The position numbers were made by a program, and so were the translations under genes. DNA of 64,000 nucleotides, from positions 16,951,801 through 17,015,800 of the forward strand of contig JAWZYU010000019.1 of the NCBI GenBank assembly GCA_038380435.1, given 5' to 3'. Origin of the DNA: Ryuthela nishihirai (Eukaryota; Arthropoda; Arachnida; Araneae; Heptathelidae). Of the stretch, positions 22,901-32,815 are shown piece by piece. Each line of letters starts with the position of its first letter. The stretch's first letter is position 1. Below the pieces are notes generated by a model. That model saw only the letters and a list, made by a program, of their open reading frames with translations. It did not search any database and was not told the DNA's origin.

Positions 22901-23503
22901 GCTATGTAACAGATAATGGTGATGTGCGGCATGAGATTAACAGACGAATAGGGATTGCTGCTGGGACTTTTAAGAATCTATGGAGAGTGTGGAGAAATAG
23001 GCGTATACACCTAAAGACTAAAATTAGACTGTATAATAGTTTGGTTCTTTCTAGGGTTAGTTATGGTAGTGAAACTTGGACACTTTGTAAACAAGATAAC
23101 AGGAAACTAGATGCTTTTGATTCCAGATGCTTACGCAGTATCTTGGGCATTAGGTGGTTCAACTTTGTAACTAATGATGAGATTAGGAAAAGGAGTTTGC
23201 AACCTCCTTTAAGCAGTATATTGTGCAGAGAGAGACTCCGTTGGTTTGGCCATGTTGCCCGTATGAATAATTATAGATTGGCGAATAGGGTTATGAACAG
23301 TGTGCCTAAAGGCCTCAGAAAGAAGGGGAGACCTAGGATGCGGTGGGCAGACAATGTCAAACAGGACCTTGTTAGAATTGGTGTGCAGTGGCCAGATGCA
23401 GTAGATGTAGCTCAGGATAGACTTGCTTGGAGAACTAAATTGCACGCTCTGGTTGGACCTCCGTAGCCCATGGCTGCTTGAGGATGATGATGATGATGAT
23501 GAT
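19962..23503 (+). mobile_element. RTE-type LINE, apparently full length
   Basis: It begins about 19962 with GTGATGATGCATAGAACCGG, the same 5' boundary as the decayed antisense copy at 15.75 kb. A ~490-bp leader precedes one long ORF, a very short 3' UTR of about 20 bases and a (GAT)n tail at 23483-23503. A single ORF with endonuclease plus RT, little 3' UTR and a trinucleotide tail is typical of the RTE clade. The two copies in this window share both the leader and the tail, which supports these boundaries. Target duplication not confidently identified. Confidence 0.9.
20455..23466 (+). CDS. Endonuclease/reverse transcriptase (RTE ORF)
   Basis: An uninterrupted 1003-residue protein that would nick target DNA and copy the element RNA into the nick. 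The apurinic-like endonuclease spans about residues 46-285: SWNVRTL with Asn50, LQETRW with Glu79, LGDFNAKVG (Asp185, Asn187) and the catalytic SDHYLV (279-284). The RT spans about residues 500-780: HKSPGVDEIT, the RGISLLSVPGK block, DEQCGFRSGRGCVDQI, FVDFKKAFDSVDR, SGVRQGCILSP and the active-site YADD at 748-751. A C-terminal tail has RLRWFGHVARM. All motifs are intact. The ATG at 20455 is the first in frame; upstream sequence in this frame is not conserved LINE protein. Such ORFs are often misannotated as host 'craniofacial development protein 2-like'. Whether it is expressed is unknown. Confidence 0.95.
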   Translation: MASAFSSGGTGLCPMSAIRGLFDIVGIPSLNKHSFFKHPTNHFLSIGSWNVRTLHRAFSLDVLTQEFHRYNLDILGLQETRWTDKGQILKNNLKFLFSGRDDKKHHQGVGLLLSRHASDALLGYECINERFLTAKFQTSVKDLNVICCYAPTEDTDEDEKDRFYEQLQDILNSVKKGDITLVLGDFNAKVGTDSDLWGGVIGPFGIGSCNSNGQRLLQVSKLNGFRITNTYYKHRDIHKYTWVSPDGLHKNMIDYILINSKWTSSVRNTRAYRGAEIGSDHYLVKSVLQLKLKKCCARVKKFTFNTEALKDPVIAKAYHDRLLSHYDSHGLLTTEVEEEWDHFKQAFLDTNSTLLGKKEQKRQNYLSDKALELISERKNCRNALNQYPTSPNRKHYRDLNKLVKDQLAADKNFWLDGLADKAEEAVRQHNSRELYQIVNVLCGRKRTGIQGLKDKQGKVIEGEDSVMARWAEHFSDVLNNVVSSTPIVCNDDRCIGGFNVGPITQSEVSLAVSKLKLHKSPGVDEITTEMLRAGNVSVTTWMTEILNLFYDKGMVPKDFTRAIVIPIFKKGDRSSCDNYRGISLLSVPGKVLSMIVLNRIKNLVDRQLRDEQCGFRSGRGCVDQIFSLRQILEKCLEFQKPLVASFVDFKKAFDSVDRHNLWLIVRSYGIPDKLVNIMKALYNNTESCVRVGKACSNWFSITSGVRQGCILSPFLFSLVIDYVMRNSLQGKDFGLKWAGDTKISDLDYADDLALLANDVDEMNSFIRAVDETGSRVGLVINREKTKVMKIGQAGCDSVNLNGCSLEQVSQFNYLGSYVTDNGDVRHEINRRIGIAAGTFKNLWRVWRNRRIHLKTKIRLYNSLVLSRVSYGSETWTLCKQDNRKLDAFDSRCLRSILGIRWFNFVTNDEIRKRSLQPPLSSILCRERLRWFGHVARMNNYRLANRVMNSVPKGLRKKGRPRMRWADNVKQDLVRIGVQWPDAVDVAQDRLAWRTKLHALVGPP

Positions 23504-23892
23504 TAATGTCTATCTCTAATTCTAACCATTGCTTGAAAACTTACCTGAAACTGAGTTGGATCGTTTGAGTAAAGGCAAATTTTCCTGAAGGAAGGCATCT
23601 GATCCCCAAATTTATTGCTCTTCAAGAGAAAAAGTAATATAAGTGTATGAAATATTGCAGTTTAATAGTGCAATTAAGCAGTGAAATAACATCCAATATA
23701 GAGTCAATATTTTAAATATTACTATTGTTTATATTTAGAATTGCAAACATTATTTAATTTTTATTCGCATTTATTTCTTAAGCGTTATTAATTGTTATAA
23801 ATATAATTTTAATAGTTGCTTTCCTTTAAGAAAATTAAAATCTTATAAATAATAACAGCAAACGTAAACAATATTTAAAATATAAATAATTT
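23504..23892. other. AT-rich intergenic
   Basis: AT-rich; no feature recognised. Confidence 0.55.
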
Positions 23893-24139
23893 TAAAAAAT
23901 ACCTGTCTTCCTATATGCGCCCTAAAAAGTAGAAAATAAACTTAAAGCATATCAATGGTGCAATCAGTCAATGAATTCGCATTAACTTCAAAGAAAGATA
24001 GGGCGCTGGCGATCTTGTTGAGTAGGTAAATCAGCGCCCTATCTTCCTTTGAAGTGAATACAAATTCAGTGACTGATCACCCATCGAGATGTTTCATTTT
24101 TTACTATTTAGGGCTCATATAGAAATATAGGTATTTTTT
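23893..24139. repeat. Foldback (MITE-like) element, ~247 bp
   Basis: Imperfect inverted arms of ~110 bp: left AAAAAATACCTGTCTTCC, TATATGCGCCCTA, AACTTCAAAGAAAGATAGGG; right CCCTATCTTCCTTTGAAGT, AGGGCTCATATAG, AGGTATTTTTTT. The loop is about 27 bases. The arm centre (GATAGGGCGCTG/CAGCGCCCTATC) is best conserved. No coding capacity; flanking duplication not clear. Confidence 0.75.
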
Positions 24140-24229
24140 TAATTTAATTTATTTATATTTTTCTTTGTCACTGAAAACACTTACCTTCAGAAACTTTCAT
24201 TTGATATATTACTCATAAACATCGACCAC

Positions 24230-24795
24230 ATTCCTCCTCCCCCACCCTCCTTTGTTTGGAGTTGTGTTTGAGGTAGGCCATGACGATGCAAACTTCGTGA
24301 GCTTTAATTTCAGATATAAATCGTAATTTCCACCCCTTTTGGGTGGAGGGAATAAAGACTGGGTCATAATTCGTAGCAGTCTGCAAAGGTTTACATATGA
24401 GATTTCATTTGACGTGATTGTAATATTCGGCGCCCTCGCTTTCGAAAGCTATAGTAGGAGAATTCTTCACACATTTTCCCGATTTGGGGGAAAAGCATGG
24501 GGGTCGGATTTTTATAACCCGTGACACTCCCCTTGTCACATATTTTCATTTGACACATATCCCATTACTTTCTGTCCTCGCATTCTAAAGATATAGCGAA
24601 ACAATCATTTTCATACAATCCCTCTTTTTTTTTGGGGGGGGGGGAGAATAGGGAGATAAATGTTTTAGCCTATGACACTCCCCGCGTCACAAGCTTTCAT
24701 TCAACTCATAAATCATTAAGTTTGTCAGTTGCGTTCGAAATATATGGCAGAACAACTGTTTTGACAAATCCACAAAACTACAAACTACGAGCGAA
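24230..24795 (+). repeat. ~150-bp tandem repeat array
   Basis: Three to four diverged units. Each has a G-run (GGTGGAGGG, TTGGGGG, GGGGGGGGGGAG), a (C/T)TATGACACTCCCC-type block, GTCACAAGCTTTCATT, a TCAGTTGCGTTCGAAATATA-like block and GGCAGAACAAC. The same units occur singly near 7.0 and 8.1 kb, so this is a dispersed and locally tandem family, not a simple satellite. Confidence 0.6.
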
Positions 24796-24811
24796 AAGCA
24801 ATAGGTAGATA

Positions 24812-26030
24812 CACTATATGTTCAAAAGTATTTGGACACTCGCTCATCCACAATCTCCCAGTAATAGGAAAGGAATTTATCACGTTGGTCCACCTTTTGC
24901 TGTTATTACAGCCTCCACTCTCTGGGGAAGGCTTTCCATTAGATTTTGGCACGTTGCTGTGGGAATTGGGGAATTGCCTGCCATTCTACCACAAGAGCAT
25001 TAGTGACACCGGTCTCTGATGTCGGGCGATTTGGCCTGGCTCACAGTCGACGTTCTAATTCATCCCAAAGGTGTCTCAAGAAGTTGAGATCAAGGCTCTG
25101 TGCAGGCCATCAAGTTCTTCCACACCCATCTCATCAAACCATTCCTGCATGGTCCTTGCTTTGTGGATGGGGGCATTGCCATATTGGTACAGGAAAGGGT
25201 CTTCGCCGAACTGTTGCCATAAAGTTGGGAACAGAGAATTGTCGAGAATGTCATTATAGGCCACGGCGTTCAGAGTCCCATTCAATGGAACTAGGAGGCT
25301 CAGCCCGAACTGTGAAAAACAGCCCCAGAGCATGATACCTCCTCACCGAACTTCACAGTTGGCACAACACAGTCAGGCAAGTAGTATTCACCTGGCATCC
25401 TCCACACCCAGACTCGTCCGTCAGACTGCCAGTTGGTGAAGCGTGATTCATCACTCCAGAGAATGCGGTTCCATTGCTCAAGAGTCCACTGGGGCTATGC
25501 TTTACACCACTGCAACCGACGCTTGGCATTGATCTTGTTGATGTTAGGCTTGTGTGCGGCTGCTTGGCCATGGAAACTCATTTTCTGCAGCTTGTGACAA
25601 ACTATATGGTTTCAGAGGCCTTTTGGAACTCAGTGGTGAATGTTGCAACCGAGGATATGTGATTTTGTGGCACCATCCGCTTCAGCAATCGGCGGTCCCG
25701 CTCCGTCATTTTATGCAACCTGCAGGGTCGCGATTGCGCTGTTGTTGCTTCTAGGCATTTTCACTCACAATAACATCACTTAAGTTGATCGAGGCAGCTG
25801 CAGCACAGTCGAAATGTCCCAAACTAACTTGTTGCTAAGGTGGCATCCTGTGACCTTGCCACGTTGAATGTCACTGATCTCTGCTGTACAGCCCATTCTC
25901 CTGTTCATGTGTCCCTATGAGGTTTTCCAGGTCACGTGCATCATTTTGTAACTATTTGGGCCATGGCGTGGCATATATGGGCGAATCCACTACTCAGAAG
26001 GAGTGTCCAGATATTTTTGATCAGATAGTG
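24812..26030 (-). mobile_element. Tc1-like transposon (fish-Tc1-like ends)
   Basis: Ends CACTATATGTTCAAAAGTAT and, on the other strand at the right, CACTATCTGATCAAAAATAT continue into TTGGACACTC/CTGGACACTC. TA duplications lie at 24810-24811 and 26031-26032. Length is 1219 bp. The terminus resembles the widespread CACTATAT..CAAAAGTAT Tc1 type known from fish and other animals. The transposase lies on the minus strand and is broken. Confidence 0.92.
25076..25760 (-). pseudogene. Tc1 transposase, broken
   Basis: The best-preserved stretch (25333-25076) reads [19 protein letters not shown] with the core of the catalytic domain. The second catalytic motif appears as [10 protein letters not shown] where the family has an acidic residue, so Asp is replaced by Gly. 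Upstream, on the same strand, [18 protein letters not shown] sequence is readable in another frame near 25440-25380, and the region before it (to about 25760) is DNA-binding-domain remnant with stops. Dead. Confidence 0.8.
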
Positions 26031-26219
26031 TAGGTAAGAAAGATAACACATATAGATACTACTATGAGTAAGTTGGTATTGAGTTACGTTATTAAATGAA
26101 TTTTCAAAATTTTGTTTTTTCACGTTTACATTAAACTTATAAAAAAACTGAGCTGAACACTACCACTAATCCAGTCTCGTAAAACATTTGCCTAATTTAA
26201 AACTGAAAAATCGATCAAT

Positions 26220-29200
26220 GCCTTCGGAAGCTTTTGATATCTTTAGCACTTTCGACTTGTCATTCGTGGCTATCTACATCAAGGCAGCTTATCAAAATTG
26301 CAAGGTACGACCATATATTCTCTACCCTCTGCTCTATTTCAGTTCCATATTTCAGTCATGCCCGCACAGCTTGCCAGGGTAAACCTACCACTAAAGTTAG
26401 GATCACCTTGATCTGGGCTGCACAGATGAGACAGCAAGCAGCGTCAATTGCAGTGGAGCTCATCTTGCATAATCCCGTGACTGTCCAAAGTGGAAAGAAA
26501 AGAGAGGGGTCCAGTATGTAAAAATGACGATGCATAAGATTTCGTATCCAGAAGAGAGAAAGAGAGCTGTTCTGCCACCACCACCTGGCAAACTTTCTTA
26601 CTGCAGTGTGACTACTGGGAAATCTATCGTTTCCACAGCATCTGTGATGGTACAAATCAACATCAGTGTCCCACCCACTGAGTCTTTTTCGCCAGCCACT
26701 CAGTACCTCTTGAAACACGCGACACCAAATCGGTGTTAGCCTCGACATCGACTCCAGTTTCCGTTCCCCCTTCTCTGCCTTCCGCTTCCACTTCGTCCTG
26801 CCTCTCCTAAAACAGCTTGACCTTCCAAATTGAAGGGCCATCACCAGAGCTGAAGAAAGAGACGAATATCTTTCTTCAGCTCTATTTATCCCCCCCCCCA
26901 ACCTCATTCGCTGTCTCTGATCCGTTCTTTGAATGATTCTAAGATATGGACACAGGCTGCCCTGTTTTTAATAAACCGTCTTCTACGATGGTTAAAAAAA
27001 TTGTAAAATAGCCTAAGACCTGAGATGGTCACACTCCTACAGTGGAAGTGTTGTGTATTCCAGAGAAATGCTGATGACATCAAAGTCTCCTTCAGGCACA
27101 CAAGCCCATCTGCATATGCCTTCAGGAGACATAGTGCAGATAGTCGATGGTCCTATGATCCAACATTTCTTTCTGATACACCAGGACTGGGATGGAGATG
27201 GTCCAACACACGGGAGTGTCGCCATCCTCGTGACCTACCGTTTTCCATTACAGGTTGTTCCTCTCACCACCACTCTAGAGGTTGTAGCCATCCACCTTTT
27301 GCGAAATTTCTTTGACTGTTTGCTCTGTCTTCAATCTGTAGTATCATCTTTGAGGAAGATCTTGATGACCTCATCTCACAGCTGATGACCCCTTTCCTCA
27401 GCTTCCCCAACGGACACAGTCGTCTTTGGGCAGCACTGACACAAAAGGGAGAGGTGGGATCTTTGAGCAGTGCTTGTGGATCCTTCACTCTCTCTGTTGA
27501 ACACCGGTGTCAGTACATGCTCTCACTCCCTGACCTTCAAATTCTCTGTCATTGATTCACCATCTGCTCCTCCCTGATTCTTTCATTCTGTACATGGAAG
27601 ATCGAAGAAAATCTTTACAGAAGCGAAATTCTCCCCATGATCATATCCCGTGGTCTCTGCCATCTCCCATGAAGGACCTTGTAACCCTTCACACATATCA
27701 TGTTGGACGCTTGATTGGGCTGACTAGAGTGTCTTAGAACTCCTCTGTGAATTCAACCATCATTCTGTCAACCAAAAGCTAATCAATGTTGCAGCGGAAG
27801 AGATGACAGACTGTATTGTCTCGACCATTTCTCAGCCTTCGACATAGTTTCCTCAATTTGAAATCGTTGTGAAATCCCTATTGCAGAGCAGCTTGTAAGC
27901 TCAGAACAAGACTTGGTGGTGTTTAAGAAATATCTACATCCTCCAACCTTGAAACTTTGCAGTGTTCCAGGGAAAAAGCCCATTTTGTCCACCACCATAG
28001 CCAGAAGGAATTCTTGATCAAATACACCTCTTCTATCATCATGACCTGTTCTGAGGTCATGTTGAATAATGTCTGGAAGGTGATTGGGAACTACACGTCC
28101 CTCTCATTATCCATCTAATCCTGGATCACAATGGACAAGCAATTGCCACATTCTGGAGGACTCCTTCTCTTCCATCTGTATTCTTCCTTTGCACTCCCCA
28201 AAGTTTTTAGCCCTGAAGAGCAAGGTCAAATGTCTCTGCTGTCTTACCACTCAAACGGCCACTAGCATTACAACAGGCCATTCACAGTGGAGGAGCTTCG
28301 CCTTGCTCTGCACTCTTCTCATGAATCTGCTGTCGGGCTAGACAACATCCGTTATGCCATGCTCCAAGATCTCTCACCATTGAGTAAGGATTGGTTGCTC
28401 CATCTTTTAAACTGTATTTTTCTTGAGGAGTAGTTTTCTGACTCCTGCTGGAATGCTATGGTCTTGGCCTTTCCAAAACTACGAAAGAATCCAAAGATTC
28501 CTTCAAATTAGCATCCATTACCTGGTTGAGCTTCACGTGCAAGGTGCAGGAACGAATGGCAAAAGCCAGAATCATCTGGTATTTCGAACATCACAATCTT
28601 CTTTCCAACACCTAGCATGGCTTTCGCAGACTTCAGTTAACACTTGACCACTGATCTGCCTCGAATTGGCGATCAGGAAATCTTTATTATGTAGAGAGCG
28701 CCTAGTGTCAATATTTTTCCACATCGAAAAATCTTACGATACTGCCTGGAGATTCGTCATTCTTCATGACCTCCATGCCTTTGGCTTGAGAGATCACATG
28801 GCGATCTTCATCTCCAACTTCTTATCTTTACCTTCTTTTCGTGTCTGTAACACTATGTCACAGCTTTTCCCCTAAAGAAAGGGGGTGCCAGAAGGCATGT
28901 GTCTTGAATGCTACGCTTTTCACTGTCAATATCAATTCTATTACTTGACAACTTCCTACTACTGTAGGCAATACCCCCTATGTTGACGATTTTAGCATCT
29001 GTTGCTCTTAGTACAACATAAAGGTCATTGAATGATAACTGCAAACAGCCCTGAACAATCTCTTGGTCTGGGCGACAAGACAATGGGTTTTGGTTCCTCC
29101 CACAGAATACCGTTTGTATGTACTTTTGCCACAAGCATAATCTTCATCTGGATCCTTAGCTGCGATTTGGAGGTTCTACCATTCCAGTTATGGCAGAGAT

Positions 29201-31850
29201 CAGTTTCTCGTTCTCATCTTTTACTGGAAATTGACATTTTTACCTCACGTACATCATCTCAGGTCTAAGTGTAGACAGGCATGAACATCCTCAAAGTCCT
29301 CTCCTCCTTCTCGTCGGGATATGTTCGGTGGCCTGACTGCACAGTGCACTGCCCCAGTCAAAAATGGACTACAGGTCCTAGGTGTACAATTCCTCCTGAG
29401 ATTCAGTGGTGAAGGTGTTGAACCCCATTCACCACCCTGATGGTGAATGTCCTCCATGTTTTCACGAAAGCTTTCCATTCTTCGCCAGTCCAGAGTATTT
29501 TCTATGAGACCGATGAACCATCTTTATTTATTTTTCGTCGCCAGTTATCCCTACAGTATGCATCAAAATTTTGACCCCTTCTTGGCCATCCCATTTGGAA
29601 CTGCATTTTCAGTCCTCAGTGGGAGATACTTTATCATAATCACCCAACTGCCAATCCTCCTTTTGGTTTGCATGTCCGAGTCTACCTGCAAGACATAAAC
29701 ATAAGTTTCAATAGTTTGCCCAATCGACAGCCGAGCCATTTCCATCATGGCTTGCTATTATCCCTTCCTGAGACTTTTCCCTTTGCAGGATGGGAAAGGC
29801 ATTTATACCTAACTGCATGTACCAGGAATTGTTTGTCAGCCATTATCCTGAGCACACGGACTTCTTGCCCATCTTCACAGATGCCAAAACGTCAGTGGGA
29901 TCAGCGACGGTCTGCTGTGATTCTATCTTTGAAGACCACATCCCACTGCAAGTGTTCCATCTTCACTGCAAAGTTACATACTATCAGTCTTGCCTTGGAA
30001 CACTACTATCGCTTAGTTCACTACTCTCTTTGATTTCGGTAAGGCTTTGATCTCACCTTGTTCTTTCCAAAATTAGCTAGCAAGTCCATCATCTAGCAGT
30101 CACCATTACTATTCTCTTCTGGTAGCTGCCGGTCATGTCAACATGATTTGTCATATGTGGCTGTCAACTCGGCCACAGCCCTGTCTGGCTCACCATTGCT
30201 GGTTCCATACTTAGGCTTCCGTCAGTATTTTTCCAACGAGCTCAGCTGCTGTCAACGATTTCGGTTGGAACAGGTTTCGAGCAAATTATTTAATATCAAG
30301 CCTACTTTCAAACTGTGACAGTAATGTTTTCACAGGAATCGCAAGGGGGAAGTTGCATTTTCTCGGCTCTGCTTAGGCTATTGGTTCATAGCACATTCTT
30401 TTCTTCTATGTGAGGACGAACTTAAGTGTGAGTTTTGTGATACCATTTTAACCATCATATACAAGTATCATATACATATATACTTGTATTTTATTTCAGT
30501 GTATTGCTTCTATCCTTGATATCATTTAATTTTAGCTTTCATTATATTGTCTTACAGGGGGAGGTAAACGAACGATATTATTAATATTTAATCCTCCCTT
30601 TCCGTATTTATTTTAGCAGTGATCGTTTTTGTTATACCTTACGTTGTTCCTTCTTTAAAATAATTAAGAGTTCAGTATCATACTGGGGAACAGAGGTATC
30701 CTCCCGCACCAAAAAGGAGTGACCAAAGGCAGGTAATGGTTTTTTCAACAAATACATTTATTTACAATGCTATTACCATTTCACATTACATGCTTTCAAT
30801 AACTTACATAATGCTGTAGGAAATGTTCAGCCGTTCTCCTGCCTACATTACAATTGCGCCGCTCACTTTCCAAACTACTAAAGTGCTAACAACGCTGTTC
30901 AAAACTATCGTGCTCGCTCACCACAACAAGACTGTCGAGTTCGCTGACCGATAGTCAAGTGTCCTCTGTGCAAGACAGTTGTTGTCTCCTCTCTTGAACA
31001 CATACAGAAAGAATACCGCTTTCCTAAAAGAGTTTGATTGGTCCCCGCAATTCTCTCACTAGGGTGGGAGGTGGTAAGGGACGAAAATATACAGTTCCCG
31101 ACGCGATGTTCTTGTCCCGAAACTACGTGGCTGTCCGTTCGTGAGAACCGTTAAGTAGTGGTTCAAGGGGATCTCCTAGGGCATCCGTTGTTGCAGTGTC
31201 AGAGTCTCAGACTTGTCGCCAGGCGTCACTCTGACAGAGGCTTTGCATGGATGAGAGAGTGCCTCCTTATGCACGTTTCTCGGATTATAACTGGCAGGAA
31301 GGCAGGTCAGTGTCTTTGCCCTGCTATGCGGCACCTCAAACGGAATTGTCTGCCAAGATAATCCTCCTCATGGCTCCAGAATGCCAGGAAGCTGAAAGCA
31401 GGAACTCGAAACAGTTCTAAGTGAATACGAAAATTCACGTAGGACAATATTACATCTGAAACCCGTACACTCGCACATCTTTTATCTTACCAGTGCTTTT
31501 TACCAGCTGTTTTTGCGTTTTTACGATATACTCGGTATTTGAATCGACTCTAATATTACGTCATTGTTCTCGTTCTATATCTTTTACGCGGATCCTTACA
31601 CCTGCTTGATTATATTTTGAATTTCTATAACTTTTTTACTTCTTCTTTATACACTCGTTCTCTATTGTTTATCTTTCTACAATGCTTACGTTTTTGTCTT
31701 TTTTCGTTTCTGTTTTAAATTTTGGTTGTTAATTTTCATGTCTTTTATCGTTTTTTTCCCATACATCGCTTTTGTTTGGCGCAATATGCCTCAGTTACCA
31801 CTGCGCCATAAAATCCCAAACAAGCAATCAACCAACCCAACCCTTATCAA
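26220..31850 (+). pseudogene. Long decayed Jockey-like LINE, split by a solo LTR
   Basis: A 5' region at 26230-26900 resembles LINE gag-like ORF1 (KISYPEERKR near 26535). Endonuclease traces follow: HGSVAILVTYRFPLQVVPLT (about 27212-27270), then LDDLISQL (about 27360) and NGHSRLW (about 27410). RT traces include SGLDNIRYAMLQDLSPL (about 28335-28385), a FHIEKSYDTAWR block (about 28720) and FISNFLSLPSFRV (about 28815). The RT-RNase H linker at 29150-29620 matches the fragment at 11.0 kb, and RNase H traces lie at 30040-30200. The body stops at 30543 and resumes at 31451 after the inserted LTR; the 3' end is about 31850. Many stops and frameshifts: an old copy. Confidence 0.75.
30548..31446 (-). 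mobile_element. Solo LTR, 899 bp, with 4-bp target duplication
   Basis: The segment interrupts the 3' part of the LINE. It starts TGTCTTAC and ends GTAGGACA, giving TGTC...GACA inverted tips. A 4-bp ATAT lies immediately on each side (30544-30547, 31447-31450). Before the insertion the LINE would have run continuously, as judged from the copy at 7.5 kb. On the minus strand there is an AATAAATGTA polyadenylation-type signal (complement at 30753-30762) and a TATATTTT box (about 31084-31093), hence the orientation. No internal coding region: consistent with LTR-LTR recombination of a gypsy- or BEL-like element. Confidence 0.72.
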
Positions 31851-31875
31851 TTAGTCAGTCACAGTCGTCTATGTG

Positions 31876-31954
31876 CACAGTCGTATCAGAATAATATGAC
31901 CACCTACCATACATATACTATGGTAGGTGGTCATATTATTCTGATACGACTGTG
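31876..31954. repeat. 79-bp near-perfect palindrome (mini-MITE)
   Basis: A 36-base arm beginning CACAGTCGTATCAGAATAAT (31876-31911) is inverted exactly at 31919-31954, around a 7-base CATATAC spacer. The outer ends resemble DNA-transposon termini. It may be an extreme deletion derivative. No TA duplication is obvious (left flank GTG, right flank TATA). Confidence 0.8.
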
Positions 31955-32194
31955 TATATATTAGTTGAACAGGATCTAGAGCATGAGTCTCGAACACGCG
32001 ACTGTGAAATAATTTTATTAGAGATGAGTTCAGCTCAATATTTCGAGCTCGGACCATCTCCGCAAGTTGTTGAGCGCAAGATAGCCCGACCCGGAATTTT
32101 GAAGGAAAAAAAATCTCTCTCTGACATATATAAAGAAAGGCATGTCGCTAATCATACATTTTATTCTTATATTATTAATTTTAACCATTTCTTG

Positions 32195-32312
32195 ACAAAA
32201 TTCTAAAGTTTAATTAATAATTTAATAATTTAATTTTTATTAATAATTAAGCTTTATTAATAATTTAATTTTTATTAATAATTAAACTTTATTAATAATT
32301 TAATCTTCGCTT
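32195..32312. repeat. AT-rich tandem repeat
   Basis: Alternating TTTATTAATAATTTAATTTT and TTAATAATTAAGCTTTATTA units, about 36 bases each, repeat roughly three times. Highly self-complementary AT sequence with no coding capacity. Confidence 0.7.
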
Positions 32313-32344
32313 TTGAATTCATATACTCAAACTGGGTATAACCT

Positions 32345-32815
32345 GTTTACAATCACGAAACCCAGAATAGCGAAATATTCAGTATAACGGATTTTTTTTT
32401 TCAGCCACAGGTCAATTCACTCTACTCTTTACCATCTCTATGTGAAAATATTTCATTATAACAAATGCCAGTATAACGAAATAAAAATTCATCCCGATAC
32501 AAAAAATATGACCAGTCAGGTCGGTTCTAGAAAAAAATTAATTGGGGGGGAGGGCGAGAAAGAAACATGATCGAGCCAGGAAAATGTCAAAGTTGGGGGG
32601 GGGGGGGAAACAAAGAGACTGAATTTCCAACGCGGTATAAAATTTTCCCTTTCGTTTTACACGTCTTCGAAAAATGTCTTGAAAAATGTATTAAATTTAA
32701 AAGAGTTTAATAATTTTTTGTCCCTCTTACGCTTACTAGCATTCTGAAAGGGGGGGCATGGTACCTTCCCCCTTGATCCGGTCCTGTGACCAGTATAACG
32801 AAATTTTTTAACAGA
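32345..32815. other. Possible pogo/Tigger-like remnant split by a hAT MITE
   Basis: CAGTATAACGGA, CATTATAACAAATG, CCAGTATAACGAAAT and again CCAGTATAACGAAAT repeat a terminus-like 'CAGTATAACGAA' theme before and after the hAT MITE. This suggests an older DNA element here, but no transposase or paired end can be assigned. Confidence 0.35.
32517..32786. mobile_element. hAT-type MITE, 270 bp
   Basis: The ends CAGGTCGGTTCTAG and CTTGATCCGGTCCTG are imperfect inverted repeats. A perfect 8-bp duplication TGACCAGT flanks them (32509-32516, 32787-32794). G-runs lie inside, as in the element at 6305-6560, so the two are probably related. No ORF of its own. Confidence 0.85.
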
